Positions 56,584 through 64,000 of a DNA stretch of 64,000 nucleotides are shown here, piece by piece (position 1 is the first letter of the stretch; each line of letters begins with the position of its first letter). Source of the stretch: CATQHS01 sp963422655 (GTDB taxonomy: Bacteria; Actinomycetota; Acidimicrobiia; Acidimicrobiales; Aldehydirespiratoraceae); the NCBI GenBank assembly GCA_963422655.1, contig OY730440.1, positions 558,001-622,000 on the forward strand, in the 5' to 3' direction. Below the pieces are notes generated by a model. The model was not told the origin of the DNA, did no database searches, and saw nothing but the letters and a program-made list of their open reading frames with translations. A program made the position numbers and the translations under genes.

Positions 56584-57453
56584 TCACCGGCAGCATACGA
56601 GGGTGGCGGCGGGCTCATAGCGGGGTGGCTCCAAGGCGGCCAGAGCCATGCCGGCCAGCAGTGCCCGACCCGACGAAGCCCCGACCGCAGCCAGGATCGG
56701 GCTGACCCGACCCAAAGCGCGACGATCGCCGGAGCTGGCTGCTTCCAGAACGGCATGGGCCGGTTGGATGCTCTGGCCCGAAGCCGCCCACCACAGGAAG
56801 GCCCGACTCAGCCCGGTGGTGCGGGCCTTGCGGGCCAGCCGTCGCAGAGCGGGCCGACGGCAACGGTCGATGGCCCGAACCAGCATGATCCCGGCCAACA
56901 CGTCGTCGCCGCTGGGGGTCAAACCCGAGCCGAGGCCTTGGAGACGGTGGCATACCCCGTTCAGGTCGCCGGTTCGAACGCCGGCCACCACCTCACCCCA
57001 CACCGGGGCCAGATCCGGTTCTACGGCCGGGACCAAGCCGGCCCAGAGCTCAGGGTCCGAGCCCAGCGGGACCCGCCCCCCTCCAGCGGGCAGGCGCGGG
57101 ACAAAGGGCCGGCACCGGGCCGTCTCGATCCTGAGATCGTTCGTTACCAGAGCCGTCTCGGTGGCCATCACCCGGTCTCCCACCGCCGGAAGAACCGGCA
57201 GGGACGCCACCTGTAGATGCAGCGGTCCGGGCCAGGTCGCCGGCCCCAAAACCGCGAAGATGTCGTCTCCGGCGGCAACGTAGAAACCGGAACCGAAGAC
57301 CCCGACGACCCGACCGGTGAAACCGGGAAGCATCGCTGCGAGCACGCCGGCCCCGGCCGAAACCGCGACCGTGGCCTCGGCCGAAACCGCGTCCGTGGCC
57401 TCGGGCGGCGCCGCCGCCACTCCAGCCGGGGGGGCGGCCTCCACCGCCTTCAC
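56584..57453 (-). CDS. DUF2877 protein (YlbF/AllH-like)
   Basis: A 289-residue protein with the DUF2877 core GLGSGLTPSGDDVLAGIML and the C-terminal GASSGRALLAGMAL. GTG at 57453 overlaps the DUF1116 stop by 4 bases. In E. coli the DUF2877 protein YlbF (AllH) forms, with FdrA (AllF) and the DUF1116 protein YlbE (AllG), the oxamate carbamoyltransferase of allantoin use. Here no FdrA homologue is adjacent. An Ala/Val/Pro-rich N-terminal 35 residues is unusual. Confidence 0.8.
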   Translation of the reverse strand: MKAVEAAPPAGVAAAPPEATDAVSAEATVAVSAGAGVLAAMLPGFTGRVVGVFGSGFYVAAGDDIFAVLGPATWPGPLHLQVASLPVLPAVGDRVMATETALVTNDLRIETARCRPFVPRLPAGGGRVPLGSDPELWAGLVPAVEPDLAPVWGEVVAGVRTGDLNGVCHRLQGLGSGLTPSGDDVLAGIMLVRAIDRCRRPALRRLARKARTTGLSRAFLWWAASGQSIQPAHAVLEAASSGDRRALGRVSPILAAVGASSGRALLAGMALAALEPPRYEPAATLVCCR

Positions 57454-58850
57454 CCCAAGCGCCGGTCGAGGTCGAGCAGGGCCGCGGTGAAGCACTCGAT
57501 GGGGGCTCGGGCCACTCCGGCCCCCACCTGCCCGGAACCGTCGGAGACGTGGACTATCCCGGTGTTGACGGCTGGGGTGATCGAAGTCTCCACCACCCGC
57601 CGGACGTCGACCCCCACCGGGGTGCCGACATTGTCGAGCAGGGGCAGGCGGAGCCGGGAGCTCTCGCCGACACAGATACGCCGCATCCGGGCGGTGACGG
57701 CCATGGCGTCGGCCATCCGCCCGCCGAGGAACCCGGCCACTGCGGGCGAGTTGGCCGCGGCCGCTCCCCCCAGACCCACCAGTTCCAGCACCGCGCTGTC
57801 ACCGATGTCGGGAGCGCTGGTGTCGGGGCCTTGGCCGGGGTAGTACAGGGCGTCCTGCACTGGTGGAGCCGGAGCCGTGAACCAACGGCCGGGTCGACCG
57901 GCCAGACCGATGCCGTAGGTAGTGCCGTTGCGGGCCATGGTGGTGACGATGCTCGAATCGGGCACCTCACCGGCCCACTCCGCCAAGGCCCGGGCCCCGG
58001 CCATGGCCACGTTGAGGAACATGAGATGGTTGGCGCCCAAGAAGTCGGCCACCTCTCCGAGCCGGTCGTGGCCGGATCGGACCAGATGCGACAACAGGTC
58101 CCGCAGCAACAGGTTGGTGCTGGCCTGGGTTCGCATGTGCACGTCGTCACCCATGGCGATGCCCTGAGCGGCCAGCGAGAAGATGTCCACCGGCCCGGCC
58201 CGCTCCAAGGCTCGGGCCAGAACCGGACCGAGCGCCTCGCGCAGGAACCGGAGCCGCTCGATAGCCGGTTCGGAATCGACCCCGAACCAGGCCACTGCAC
58301 CGGAACCCTGATTGAGGCTGGAATAGGCCGTAACCGACCCCTCCTCCAGGGTGACGACGTACACCGGCGCCGACGGTCCGATGGCGGTGGCCATGGGTAC
58401 GACCGTGCGGTGGTGGTTGGCCGGGTCGAGCTGGATCTCACCGGATCCGAGCAGCCGGGTGGCCCCGGCCCGGTCGGGGGCCCAGCCCTCGGCGATCACG
58501 GCCGCCCGCACCGAGCGCTGGAGAGGATCGCACATTTCGGTCCAGGCAATGGCCGGCCCGCAGTGCAGTATGGTGCGGTCACCGAAGCCGGGTACGACCG
58601 CGCCGGCCCGGTCCACGCCCTGAAGTCGAGGCACCCCCTCGTCGAGTCGGCGGATCACCTCGGCATTGGCGGCATCCACCCGATCGGCTCGGACACCGAA
58701 CAGGTCGACCAGGGCCGCTACAGCCGTGACGTCGCCGCCGGCAGGGATGCGCCAGTCCACCCCCACCGCGGCTGTGCCCTGGGCTCGCACCGCTGTTTCG
58801 AACCGCTCCAGCCCAATGTTGACGACCTCGACCCGTTCCGGCAGCTCCAT
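57450..58850 (-). CDS. DUF1116 protein (YlbE/AllG-like)
   Basis: A 466-residue DUF1116 protein: VNIGLERFETAVRAQGTAAV, VDWRIPAGGD, GDDVHMRTQASTNLLLRDLL, FLGANHLMFLNVAMAGARAL and IVTTMARNGTTYGIGLAGRP are family motifs. ATG at 58850 is 33 bases from the divergent AIR-synthase-like gene. E. coli YlbE is a subunit of oxamate carbamoyltransferase. This protein is the first gene of the six-gene operon, so its chemistry probably belongs with the PSL synthase pathway or with nitrogen scavenging. Confidence 0.85.
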   Translation of the reverse strand: MELPERVEVVNIGLERFETAVRAQGTAAVGVDWRIPAGGDVTAVAALVDLFGVRADRVDAANAEVIRRLDEGVPRLQGVDRAGAVVPGFGDRTILHCGPAIAWTEMCDPLQRSVRAAVIAEGWAPDRAGATRLLGSGEIQLDPANHHRTVVPMATAIGPSAPVYVVTLEEGSVTAYSSLNQGSGAVAWFGVDSEPAIERLRFLREALGPVLARALERAGPVDIFSLAAQGIAMGDDVHMRTQASTNLLLRDLLSHLVRSGHDRLGEVADFLGANHLMFLNVAMAGARALAEWAGEVPDSSIVTTMARNGTTYGIGLAGRPGRWFTAPAPPVQDALYYPGQGPDTSAPDIGDSAVLELVGLGGAAAANSPAVAGFLGGRMADAMAVTARMRRICVGESSRLRLPLLDNVGTPVGVDVRRVVETSITPAVNTGIVHVSDGSGQVGAGVARAPIECFTAALLDLDRRLG

Positions 58851-58883
58851 CGGTGCATAAGGTACTTCTGTACGGTACGAATC
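58851..58883. promoter_or_regulatory. short divergent promoter region with three GTAC repeats
   Basis: The 33 bases between the DUF1116 and AIR-synthase-like starts hold GTAC at 58862, 58870 and 58875. With so little space both genes must share control or be leaderless. Confidence 0.4.
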
Positions 58884-59852
58884 ATGTCGAAGGCGGGCCG
58901 GGCCGAGGGATCCGAACTGATCGAGCTGGTCGACGCTATTCGGGCTCACGCCGGTCTGACCGGGAAGCAATCGATCCATACCGTCGGCGACTTGGTCGAG
59001 ACCTCCGATCCGATCCGAGGCCCCGGCGACGACGGTGCCGTGATCGAAATGGGGAGTCGACTGGTGGTCGCCTGCGGCGAGGCTCTGTACCCGCCCTTCG
59101 TGACCGCCGATCCCTACGGGGCGGGAATGGCGGCGGTGGTGGCCAACGTCAACGACATCGCGGCCATGGGGGCTGTGCCCAGGGCCATCGTGAACACGGT
59201 GGTGGCGTCGGCGCCGGTGGCCACCGAAGCCCTGCGGGGCATGGCCCGGGCCGCCGAGCTCTACGACGTACCCATCGTGGGCGGCCATCTCACCCACCAC
59301 GACCACGAGCCGGCCCTGTCGGCCTTCGCCGTCGGGGAAGCCGACGAGGTACTGTCGATGACCCGGGCCGCCGCCGGCCAAGAGCTGGTTTTCGTCTGCT
59401 GCCCGCAAGGCCGCATGCGAGCCGACTTCGGATTCTTCACCACCCTGCAACACCAAGGCCCCCGCCTGGCCACCCATATCCGGCTGCCGGCCCGAGCGGC
59501 CCGAGCTGGCCTGGCCGTGGCCGCCCGAGACGTCAGCATGGCCGGGATCATCGGCTCGCTGGCGATGCTGCTGGAATACAACCGGCTGGGCGCCACCGTG
59601 GACCTGGACCGGCTGCCCTCACCGGCCGGCGTGGAGCGGGGCCGGTGGCTCACCTGCTTCCCCACCTACGCCTTTTGGCTGACCACCGACCGCGCCGACG
59701 AGTGCTCGGGCCTGTTCCGGTCGGCTGGGCTCGCCGCCGCAGCGGTGGGCGCCGTCACCGATGACGGGGTGCTGGCGCTGCGCCGAGGGGCCGAGACCCG
59801 ACCGGTAATCGATCTGTCCCGAGAGCCGGTTACCGGCCTGTGGCCGGTGTGA
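58884..59852 (+). CDS. AIR-synthase-related protein (sll0787-like)
   Basis: A 322-residue PurM/HypE/ThiL-superfamily protein. The N-terminal ATP-binding Asp motif is GPGDDGAVIEMG, followed by DPYGAGMAAVVANVNDIAAM and VPIVGGHLTHHDHEPALSAF. The last part, MAGIIGSLAMLLEYNRLGAT, is typical of AIR-synthase-like proteins. The sll0787 branch is linked to nitrogen-starvation clusters with nitrilase. It lacks the N-terminal Cys/Sec-x-x-Lys of SelD, so it is not selenophosphate synthetase. It diverges from the DUF1116 operon across a 33-base gap. Confidence 0.82.
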   Translation: MSKAGRAEGSELIELVDAIRAHAGLTGKQSIHTVGDLVETSDPIRGPGDDGAVIEMGSRLVVACGEALYPPFVTADPYGAGMAAVVANVNDIAAMGAVPRAIVNTVVASAPVATEALRGMARAAELYDVPIVGGHLTHHDHEPALSAFAVGEADEVLSMTRAAAGQELVFVCCPQGRMRADFGFFTTLQHQGPRLATHIRLPARAARAGLAVAARDVSMAGIIGSLAMLLEYNRLGATVDLDRLPSPAGVERGRWLTCFPTYAFWLTTDRADECSGLFRSAGLAAAAVGAVTDDGVLALRRGAETRPVIDLSREPVTGLWPV

Positions 59853-60187
59853 ATGGGTAACAGCTCGTTGCTGCCCAAGACCTTCATGCCGATCGGCTTG
59901 CGCCCTGTCACCGAACCGGCTCCGGGCTGTGATCCCGATTCGCTCCCTTTCGCTCATGTTCGCGACGAAGGCACCGACCGCAAGCGGGGTGAAGGCCCCG
60001 ACAGCTTCGCTCAATGCCTATTTTGCAGTCAACGGCACCGGGAAACTGTTCTCCTTCCCTCATCCGGCTGTGGTTGACCATGGACGGTGACTTGGGGCTA
60101 CCCGAAGCCATGGCGGAGCGAGGCCTGACCGCTCGATCCGTGGCCTTCGTCCGATAGGCCGAGCCCGGCAACCCACCGCGTGCCCCG
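59853..60187. other. intergenic region between convergent genes
   Basis: About 335 bases lie between the AIR-synthase-like gene and the convergent SDR gene. A 44-codon plus-strand frame (59956-60090) with a repeated KAPTAS unit is present but has no ribosome-binding site or recognisable homology. No RNA gene or strong hairpin terminator was found. Confidence 0.6.
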
Positions 60188-60922
60188 TCACCATGTGCAC
60201 ATCCCGCCCGTCACATTGACGGCTTGACCAGTTGTGTAGGCCCCGTCCTCAGAAGCCAAAAAGGCGATCACCGCGGCCACGTCACTGGGCCGGCCCAAGC
60301 GGCCCAGTGGGCTCATAGCGGTCCAGGCCGCGACCTGATCGGTGGAGCGGGTGTCGCTGCCCATCTCGGTGAGCACGTAGCCGGGACAGATCGAGTTGAC
60401 CGTGATGCCGTGCCGACCCAACTCCATGGCGGCGATACGGCTGAGGGCCACCACCGCGGCCTTGGACGCGGCATAGGCCGCTTCCCCGGGCGTACCCCGC
60501 TTGGCCGCCATCGACGCCATGTTCACCACCCGTCCGCCCACTCCGGCGGTAATCATGGCCGGGACGAGCGCCTGCATGGTGACGACCATGCAACGGACGT
60601 TCACTTGCTGCAAGTAATCCCACTCGTCGAGATCCATCTCGAGCAATGGGGTCTTGGCGAAGACGCCGGCATTGTTGACCAGCAGCCAGTACGGGTCGGC
60701 GGCGACGTCAGTGACCAAGGTCCGGCGCACCGCTTCGGCGTCGGCGAGATCGACGACCAGGCTGGAGGCGCCCAGTTCGTTGGCCACCGACTCCACGTCC
60801 GGATCCACGTCGAGCACCGTGGCCCGCATGCCCTCATCGATGAGCCGGCCGGCCACCTGCCGACCGATCCCCCGGGCCGCCCCGGTGATGAGGCACCGGC
60901 GCCCCCTCAGCCCCGCCGACAT
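60188..60922 (-). CDS. short-chain dehydrogenase/reductase (FabG-like)
   Basis: A 244-residue classical SDR. The cofactor motif is TGAARGIG, the NNAG motif lies in LLVNNAGVF, and the catalytic Ser137, Tyr150 and Lys154 are in NMASMAAKRG and YAASK. The C-terminus (GYVLTEMGSDTR, GAYTTGQAVNVTGGMCTW) is typical of 3-oxoacyl-ACP-reductase-like enzymes. It lies 24 bases from the riboflavin synthase gene on the same strand. The substrate is unknown. Confidence 0.9.
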   Translation of the reverse strand: MSAGLRGRRCLITGAARGIGRQVAGRLIDEGMRATVLDVDPDVESVANELGASSLVVDLADAEAVRRTLVTDVAADPYWLLVNNAGVFAKTPLLEMDLDEWDYLQQVNVRCMVVTMQALVPAMITAGVGGRVVNMASMAAKRGTPGEAAYAASKAAVVALSRIAAMELGRHGITVNSICPGYVLTEMGSDTRSTDQVAAWTAMSPLGRLGRPSDVAAVIAFLASEDGAYTTGQAVNVTGGMCTW

Positions 60923-60946
60923 CGGCCCTTGGCCCGTCCTTCGTCC

Positions 60947-61585
60947 TCAGCCCGACCCGAGAACCTGAGCCCGCATATCGGGATCGCGGAGCACATCGGT
61001 GACGGTCGAGACGATGGCCTGGGTATGGGCGTCGATCTCGAGGTTCACCTCGTCACCAACCGACACCCGGCCCAGTGTGGTGCGGACCAGGGTCTCGGGA
61101 ATAAGGCTCACGGCGATGCGGTCGGCGTCACGATCGACATGAGAGATGGTGAGGCTGGCCCCGTCGAGAGCCACCCACCCCTTCCACAGCAGGTAGCGCA
61201 TGTGCTTCGGGTCGACGTCGAACCAGATGGTCTGGTTGTCGCCGGAGACCATGATCTCGTGCACGGTGACGGTGTCGGCAACATGACCGGACAGGATGTG
61301 GCCCCCCAGTTCGTCACCGAACTTCAGCGAGCGCTCGACGTTGACCTGTTCGCCGGGGCCGATGGCCGGAAGGTTGGTGGAGGCGAAGGTCTCGCTGATG
61401 ACGTTGAACCGCACCTCGGGCCCGGCGATATGGGTGACGGTGAGACACACCCCGTTGATCGAGACGCTCGCCCCCGGCTCGAGTCCGTCACCGAACGAGC
61501 CCAAGTCAACGGTGAGCGTGCCCACCCCATCGACCACCTCGACGCCGAGTACTTCGCACTGGCCCTGAACGATCCCGGTGAACAT
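60947..61585 (-). CDS. ribE: riboflavin synthase, alpha subunit
   Basis: A 212-residue protein with two lumazine-binding repeats: MFTGIVQGQCEV, SINGVCLTVTHI, NVERSLKFGDELGGHILSGH in the first, and VALDGASLTISHV, NLEIDAH in the second. It dismutates two lumazine molecules to riboflavin. ATG at 61585 gives the strongly conserved MFTGIV start. No other rib genes are nearby, and no FMN riboswitch was seen upstream. Confidence 0.93.
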   Translation of the reverse strand: MFTGIVQGQCEVLGVEVVDGVGTLTVDLGSFGDGLEPGASVSINGVCLTVTHIAGPEVRFNVISETFASTNLPAIGPGEQVNVERSLKFGDELGGHILSGHVADTVTVHEIMVSGDNQTIWFDVDPKHMRYLLWKGWVALDGASLTISHVDRDADRIAVSLIPETLVRTTLGRVSVGDEVNLEIDAHTQAIVSTVTDVLRDPDMRAQVLGSG

Positions 61586-61713
61586 GTCGTCGTCTCGCAA
61601 TCCTCGCACGCTCGCCCAACCAGAAAAGCCACCCTAACCGATCGATCTCACCCGAGAGCCTGGCTCGTACGACAAGGTCCACGAGAGGCTCGCTCGTTGT
61701 TCGCCAGCAGACT

Positions 61714-62129
61714 TCACAGCTTCAGACGGAGAATCCCGCTGAACCGCTCACGCTCGTTTCGATCCGACAGGAAGTCAGACAGTTCTTCCTTGGCCTCATG
61801 CCGCACCTGCTCAACCGACACCTTTTTCTCTTCCGAAATTTCCGCTAGATACGTCTTTGGGTCATTCAAAGCACCACCCGACAACGATGGTTTCGGCAAT
61901 AGGATCATCACTGACTTGTCAAGGCAACTCAGACGCATTCTGATCTGCGGCAAGTAACGTACCAGTCGGGAGTGGGACTATCCGAGAGTGCTCTGTCGAA
62001 ATCGTGCAAGTGGACAACCTCGACAGTGGCATCCACTGTTTCGAGAGCGAATCCAGGTGGCTTGGGAAACCCCTGATCGAGCAGAAGGCGGATCGGCCTG
62101 GTTTTAGGCCGCGACCGGTTCGGTTCCAC
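61714..62129 (-). pseudogene. broken PIN-like toxin, internal deletion and frameshift
   Basis: The N-terminal part (RPIRLLLDQGFPKPPGFAL, TVEVVHLHDFDRALSDSPTP) reads from GTG 62129 and ends in TGA at 61929 soon after PDWYV. A second frame, from LPQIRMRLS to the stop at 61714 (MILLPKPSLSGGALNDPKTY, VSVEQVRHEAKEEL), looks like the C-terminus of the same toxin type. About 40 residues of the middle seem lost, with a frameshift at the junction. The gene overlaps the DUF433 antitoxin at its start. The toxin is therefore probably inactive. Confidence 0.65.
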
Positions 62130-62799
62130 GGAGTCGCGATTCCAGCTCGTGGGCGTCATCGGCCGCCTCGGGCTCTAGGCCCGGGTACAACTCCACGATC
62201 TGCGGTGTGGTCAGCTCGCGTTCTCGGCGGAGAGCATAAACGGTGGCAGTCGGGATCCTGGAGCGCCGTACACAGGGGGCACCGCCGAGCATCCACGGAG
62301 AGATGTAGGTGTGGCTACTGGGCATGACCAGATCCGGAGCCCACAGGCGCTTACGACCGAGATCTTCAACTGACGCTTGGATCTCGAACACCGACAGCAG
62401 GCGAGGGAGATTGTCGTACGGCAGGAAGCCGTCACCTCTTACAGGATCGAACAATTCGTCGTCGATCACGGCCGATCGATGCGTCGCCATGACCTGCTGT
62501 GGATTTTCGCCGGCCGCGAAACGGCCCCTGACCACTAGGGCATATTCGCCCGCTCTGGCAATAGTCAGACCGTTCTGGCGCAACCAGGCCACCATTCGAA
62601 TCAGTATCAGATCACGGTAGGACCACATCGGCCGGTCCGAGTCGAAGTCCGGTACGTACGAGCCGGCGCGACGCCAGTTTCGCAGAGTGCTGGCGGGCAC
62701 GCCCGAAAGCTGTGAAGCACGATCAGTGCTGTAGCGCCCCCTCGGGTACCTGAGAGCACGAATGCACTGACGCGCCAACATGTCACGGTGCTCGGACAC
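62104..62799 (-). CDS. MerR-like/DUF433 antitoxin
   Basis: A 231-residue protein with an N-terminal MerR-like DNA-binding region (YSTDRASQLSGVPASTLRNW) and a C-terminal DUF433 domain (YISPWMLGGAPCVRRSRIPT, ALRRERELTTPQIVELYPGL). DUF433 proteins are antitoxins of PIN-like toxins. GTG at 62799 is chosen; the frame extends to 62874. The cognate toxin gene downstream is broken, so this may be an orphan regulator. Confidence 0.72.
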   Translation of the reverse strand: MSEHRDMLARQCIRALRYPRGRYSTDRASQLSGVPASTLRNWRRAGSYVPDFDSDRPMWSYRDLILIRMVAWLRQNGLTIARAGEYALVVRGRFAAGENPQQVMATHRSAVIDDELFDPVRGDGFLPYDNLPRLLSVFEIQASVEDLGRKRLWAPDLVMPSSHTYISPWMLGGAPCVRRSRIPTATVYALRRERELTTPQIVELYPGLEPEAADDAHELESRLRGTEPVAA

Positions 62800-62899
62800 G
62801 GCGATCTCTCGTTCGTCGTCGGCTCGAACCGTCAGCCTAGTTCCGCAGTCGGCAAGAACGGGCTGCGGCGACACACTCGACCGACAAGGAGCGTTCCCG

Positions 62900-63240
62900 A
62901 TGAAGGCTGTGTTGTATCACGAGGCGGGCGGGCCCGAGGTTCTCCGATACTGCGACGTTGCGGATCCCGATCCCGGTCCTGCCGACGTCGTCGTCGACGT
63001 GGCCGCCAAGCGTAGCCGCCATCCAATTGGCAAAGGACACCGGAGCCGTGGTGCTGACTACCGCTGACCGCGAAGATACGTGCGAGCGGGCTCTGGGGAT
63101 CGAGGGCCGGTTGGTGACCTGCGGGAACACCTCAGGCGACGAAGCGGTCATCGGATCGCTTGCTCACCTCTACCACTCCCAAATCAGTATCCTCGGGTCC
63201 GGCCCTGCTCCGACCCCGACCGCCGGCCAAGATGCCAAAC
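62900..63240 (+). pseudogene. internally deleted zinc-type alcohol dehydrogenase/quinone oxidoreductase
   Basis: An N-terminus MKAVLYHEAGGPEVLRYCDV, with AAGGAG 8 bases upstream, runs for about 37 residues, then the frame changes into a piece (SVAAIQLAKDTGAVVLTTAD) that normally lies in the Rossmann domain. A second jump then gives GRLVTCGNTSGDEAVI and LYHSQISILGS from near the C-terminus. At least two internal deletions and a frameshift are needed. The remnant cannot encode an active enzyme. Confidence 0.8.
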
Positions 63241-63258
63241 TGAGAGACTTGACGGTCC

Positions 63259-64000
63259 ATGGAAGGGACTACCGTGCCGCAGAGCGTCGTTCGGCCCGAC
63301 CACAGCTCGGACGCGGGCAGCGCCGGGGCGGCCGTGTCCTTGCGGGGCGTCTCTAAGTGGTATCTCGGTCGCAACGATCACACCCACGCCCTTTCGCAGG
63401 TCGATCTCGATGTCTCCGCCGGTGAATTCGTCAGCGTGATCGGCCCCAGCGGCTGCGGCAAGTCGACGCTGCTACGGGTGGTGGGCGGCCTCGTCCCCTA
63501 CGAGACCGGCTCGGTCGACGTGGCCGGCACCACACCGGCGGCGGCCCGTCGAACCAAGCAACTCGGGTTCACTCCGCAGACCCCGGCCCTGCTGCCGTGG
63601 CGAACCGTCCGCCGCAACGTCCGGTTCCTCAGTGAGCTGAACGCTCGCCGGGCCGCCCGCGAACCACTCAGCGAGAAGGACTCGGTGGCGTTGCTGGAGA
63701 CGGTCGGGCTCGGCGAATTCATCGACAGCTTTCCCAACCAGCTCTCAGGCGGTATGCAACAACGGGTGGCACTGGTTCGCAGCTTCGTGTTGGGGGCACC
63801 GGTGATGCTCATGGACGAACCTTTCTCCGCGCTCGACGAGATCACCCGCAATGAGATGCGATACCTGTTGCTAGACCTGTGGGCCCGCACCCAAAAGACC
63901 GTGATCTTCGTGACCCACAGCATCCCTGAGGCGGTCATCCTGGCCGACCGGGTGCTGGTCATGGCGCCCCGGCCCGGCCGGGTCGTCTCCATCGAGCCCA
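63259..64000 (+). CDS. ABC transporter ATPase, nitrate/sulfonate/taurine type, partial
   Basis: The N-terminal 247 codons of an ABC ATPase of the TauB/SsuB/NrtD group. Walker A is GPSGCGKST, the Q-loop segment FTPQTPALLPWRTVRRNV is typical of the group, the signature is LSGGMQQRVAL, Walker B MLMDEPFSALDEITR and the switch His VTHSIPEA. ATG at 63259 is chosen. The end lies beyond base 64000. Substrate could be taurine, an alkanesulfonate or nitrate. A sulfonate substrate would match the PSL synthase operon nearby, but this is speculative. Confidence 0.9.
   Translation, partial: MEGTTVPQSVVRPDHSSDAGSAGAAVSLRGVSKWYLGRNDHTHALSQVDLDVSAGEFVSVIGPSGCGKSTLLRVVGGLVPYETGSVDVAGTTPAAARRTKQLGFTPQTPALLPWRTVRRNVRFLSELNARRAAREPLSEKDSVALLETVGLGEFIDSFPNQLSGGMQQRVALVRSFVLGAPVMLMDEPFSALDEITRNEMRYLLLDLWARTQKTVIFVTHSIPEAVILADRVLVMAPRPGRVVSIEP

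Noticed and set aside
58884..59852. SelD (selenophosphate synthetase) to support the selenoprotein
   Set aside because: The protein is in the same superfamily but lacks the N-terminal Cys/Sec-x-x-Lys active-site motif and is closer to the sll0787 group.
59956..60090. 44-codon plus-strand frame with repeated KAPTAS unit
   Set aside because: No start signal and no similarity; it may be chance in GC-rich DNA.
61586..61713. FMN riboswitch upstream of riboflavin synthase
   Set aside because: None of the conserved FMN-aptamer sequence blocks are visible in the leader.
1..64000. CRISPR arrays, rRNA, tRNA, insertion sequences, prophage
   Set aside because: No regularly spaced repeats, transposase motifs, phage structural genes or recognisable RNA genes were found on either strand by reading. 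A tRNAscan and Rfam search would be decisive for RNAs.

Overview
The window is a high-GC bacterial chromosome segment with GTG and TTG starts, dense operons with 4-bp stop/start overlaps, and an actinobacterial gene set: homodimeric AceE-type pyruvate dehydrogenase, a GpgS/FolP2-like pair, a DUF2510 membrane protein, a Suf-only Fe-S system and an MSMEG_0572-type nitrogen-starvation protein. I infer Actinomycetota, probably class Acidimicrobiia. The 1375-residue plant-type LRR/fibronectin/cadherin surface protein, the two defence islands and the nitrile and sulfonate metabolism genes would fit a host-associated marine lineage such as a sponge symbiont, but that is inference. No rRNA, tRNA, CRISPR array, insertion sequence or prophage was seen.

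Layout. 1-8.4 kb: lipoate/2-oxoacid dehydrogenase genes (lipB, E2, lpd) on the minus strand, an epimerase, RNase HI and aceE. 8.4-8.9 kb: a thioredoxin-like lipoprotein whose first CxxC cysteine codon is an in-frame TGA followed by a hairpin, a strong selenoprotein candidate. 9.0-13.9 kb: pstSCAB-phoU phosphate uptake operon. 14.8-15.05 kb: a minus-strand region with five consecutive hairpins and a terminator, an unassigned structured RNA. 15.1-20.0 kb: an island of visibly lower GC with an AAA ATPase plus a PD-(D/E)xK-like partner, a DUF1156 methyltransferase remnant, a DUF6978/DUF1828-1829 pair and an Abi_C-like gene, ending at an 18-C homopolymer.

20-37.5 kb: acyl-CoA dehydrogenase; sufC-sufS-sufU on plus; a Gabija-like pair (UvrD helicase plus OLD/TOPRIM ATPase); a folP2-gpgS-like pair; a DUF2510 protein and a GDPD lipoprotein; pterin dehydratase; then sufB-x-sufD-Rieske-sufC on minus. 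The Suf system is therefore split into two facing blocks, each with its own sufC. The sufB promoter carries two identical tandem palindromes. 37.6-43.9 kb: gamma-carbonic anhydrase, flavin reductase, the giant LRR protein and a conserved actinobacterial protein.

44-59.9 kb: thioredoxin-like protein and class I fumarase; a minus-strand nitrile operon (cobalt-type nitrile hydratase beta and alpha, His-tailed activator, OsmC, AmiS/UreI channel, CoA-disulfide-reductase-like flavoprotein, a small protein, MSMEG_0572-type protein) diverging from an XRE-cupin regulator; then a compact six-gene minus-strand operon (DUF1116, DUF2877, phosphosulfolactate synthase, a Cys-rich unknown and two fumarase/aspartase-superfamily lyases) facing a divergent AIR-synthase-like ATPase. 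The synthase plus two lyases resembles the bacterial coenzyme M pathway. 60.2-64 kb: a short-chain dehydrogenase, riboflavin synthase, a DUF433 antitoxin with a broken PIN-like toxin, an internally deleted alcohol dehydrogenase and the start of a taurine/nitrate-type ABC ATPase.

The most unusual items are the candidate UxxC selenoprotein, the unassigned structured RNA with a very strong Shine-Dalgarno sequence, the phosphosulfolactate synthase operon, and the accessory island with its ATPase/nuclease-like module.
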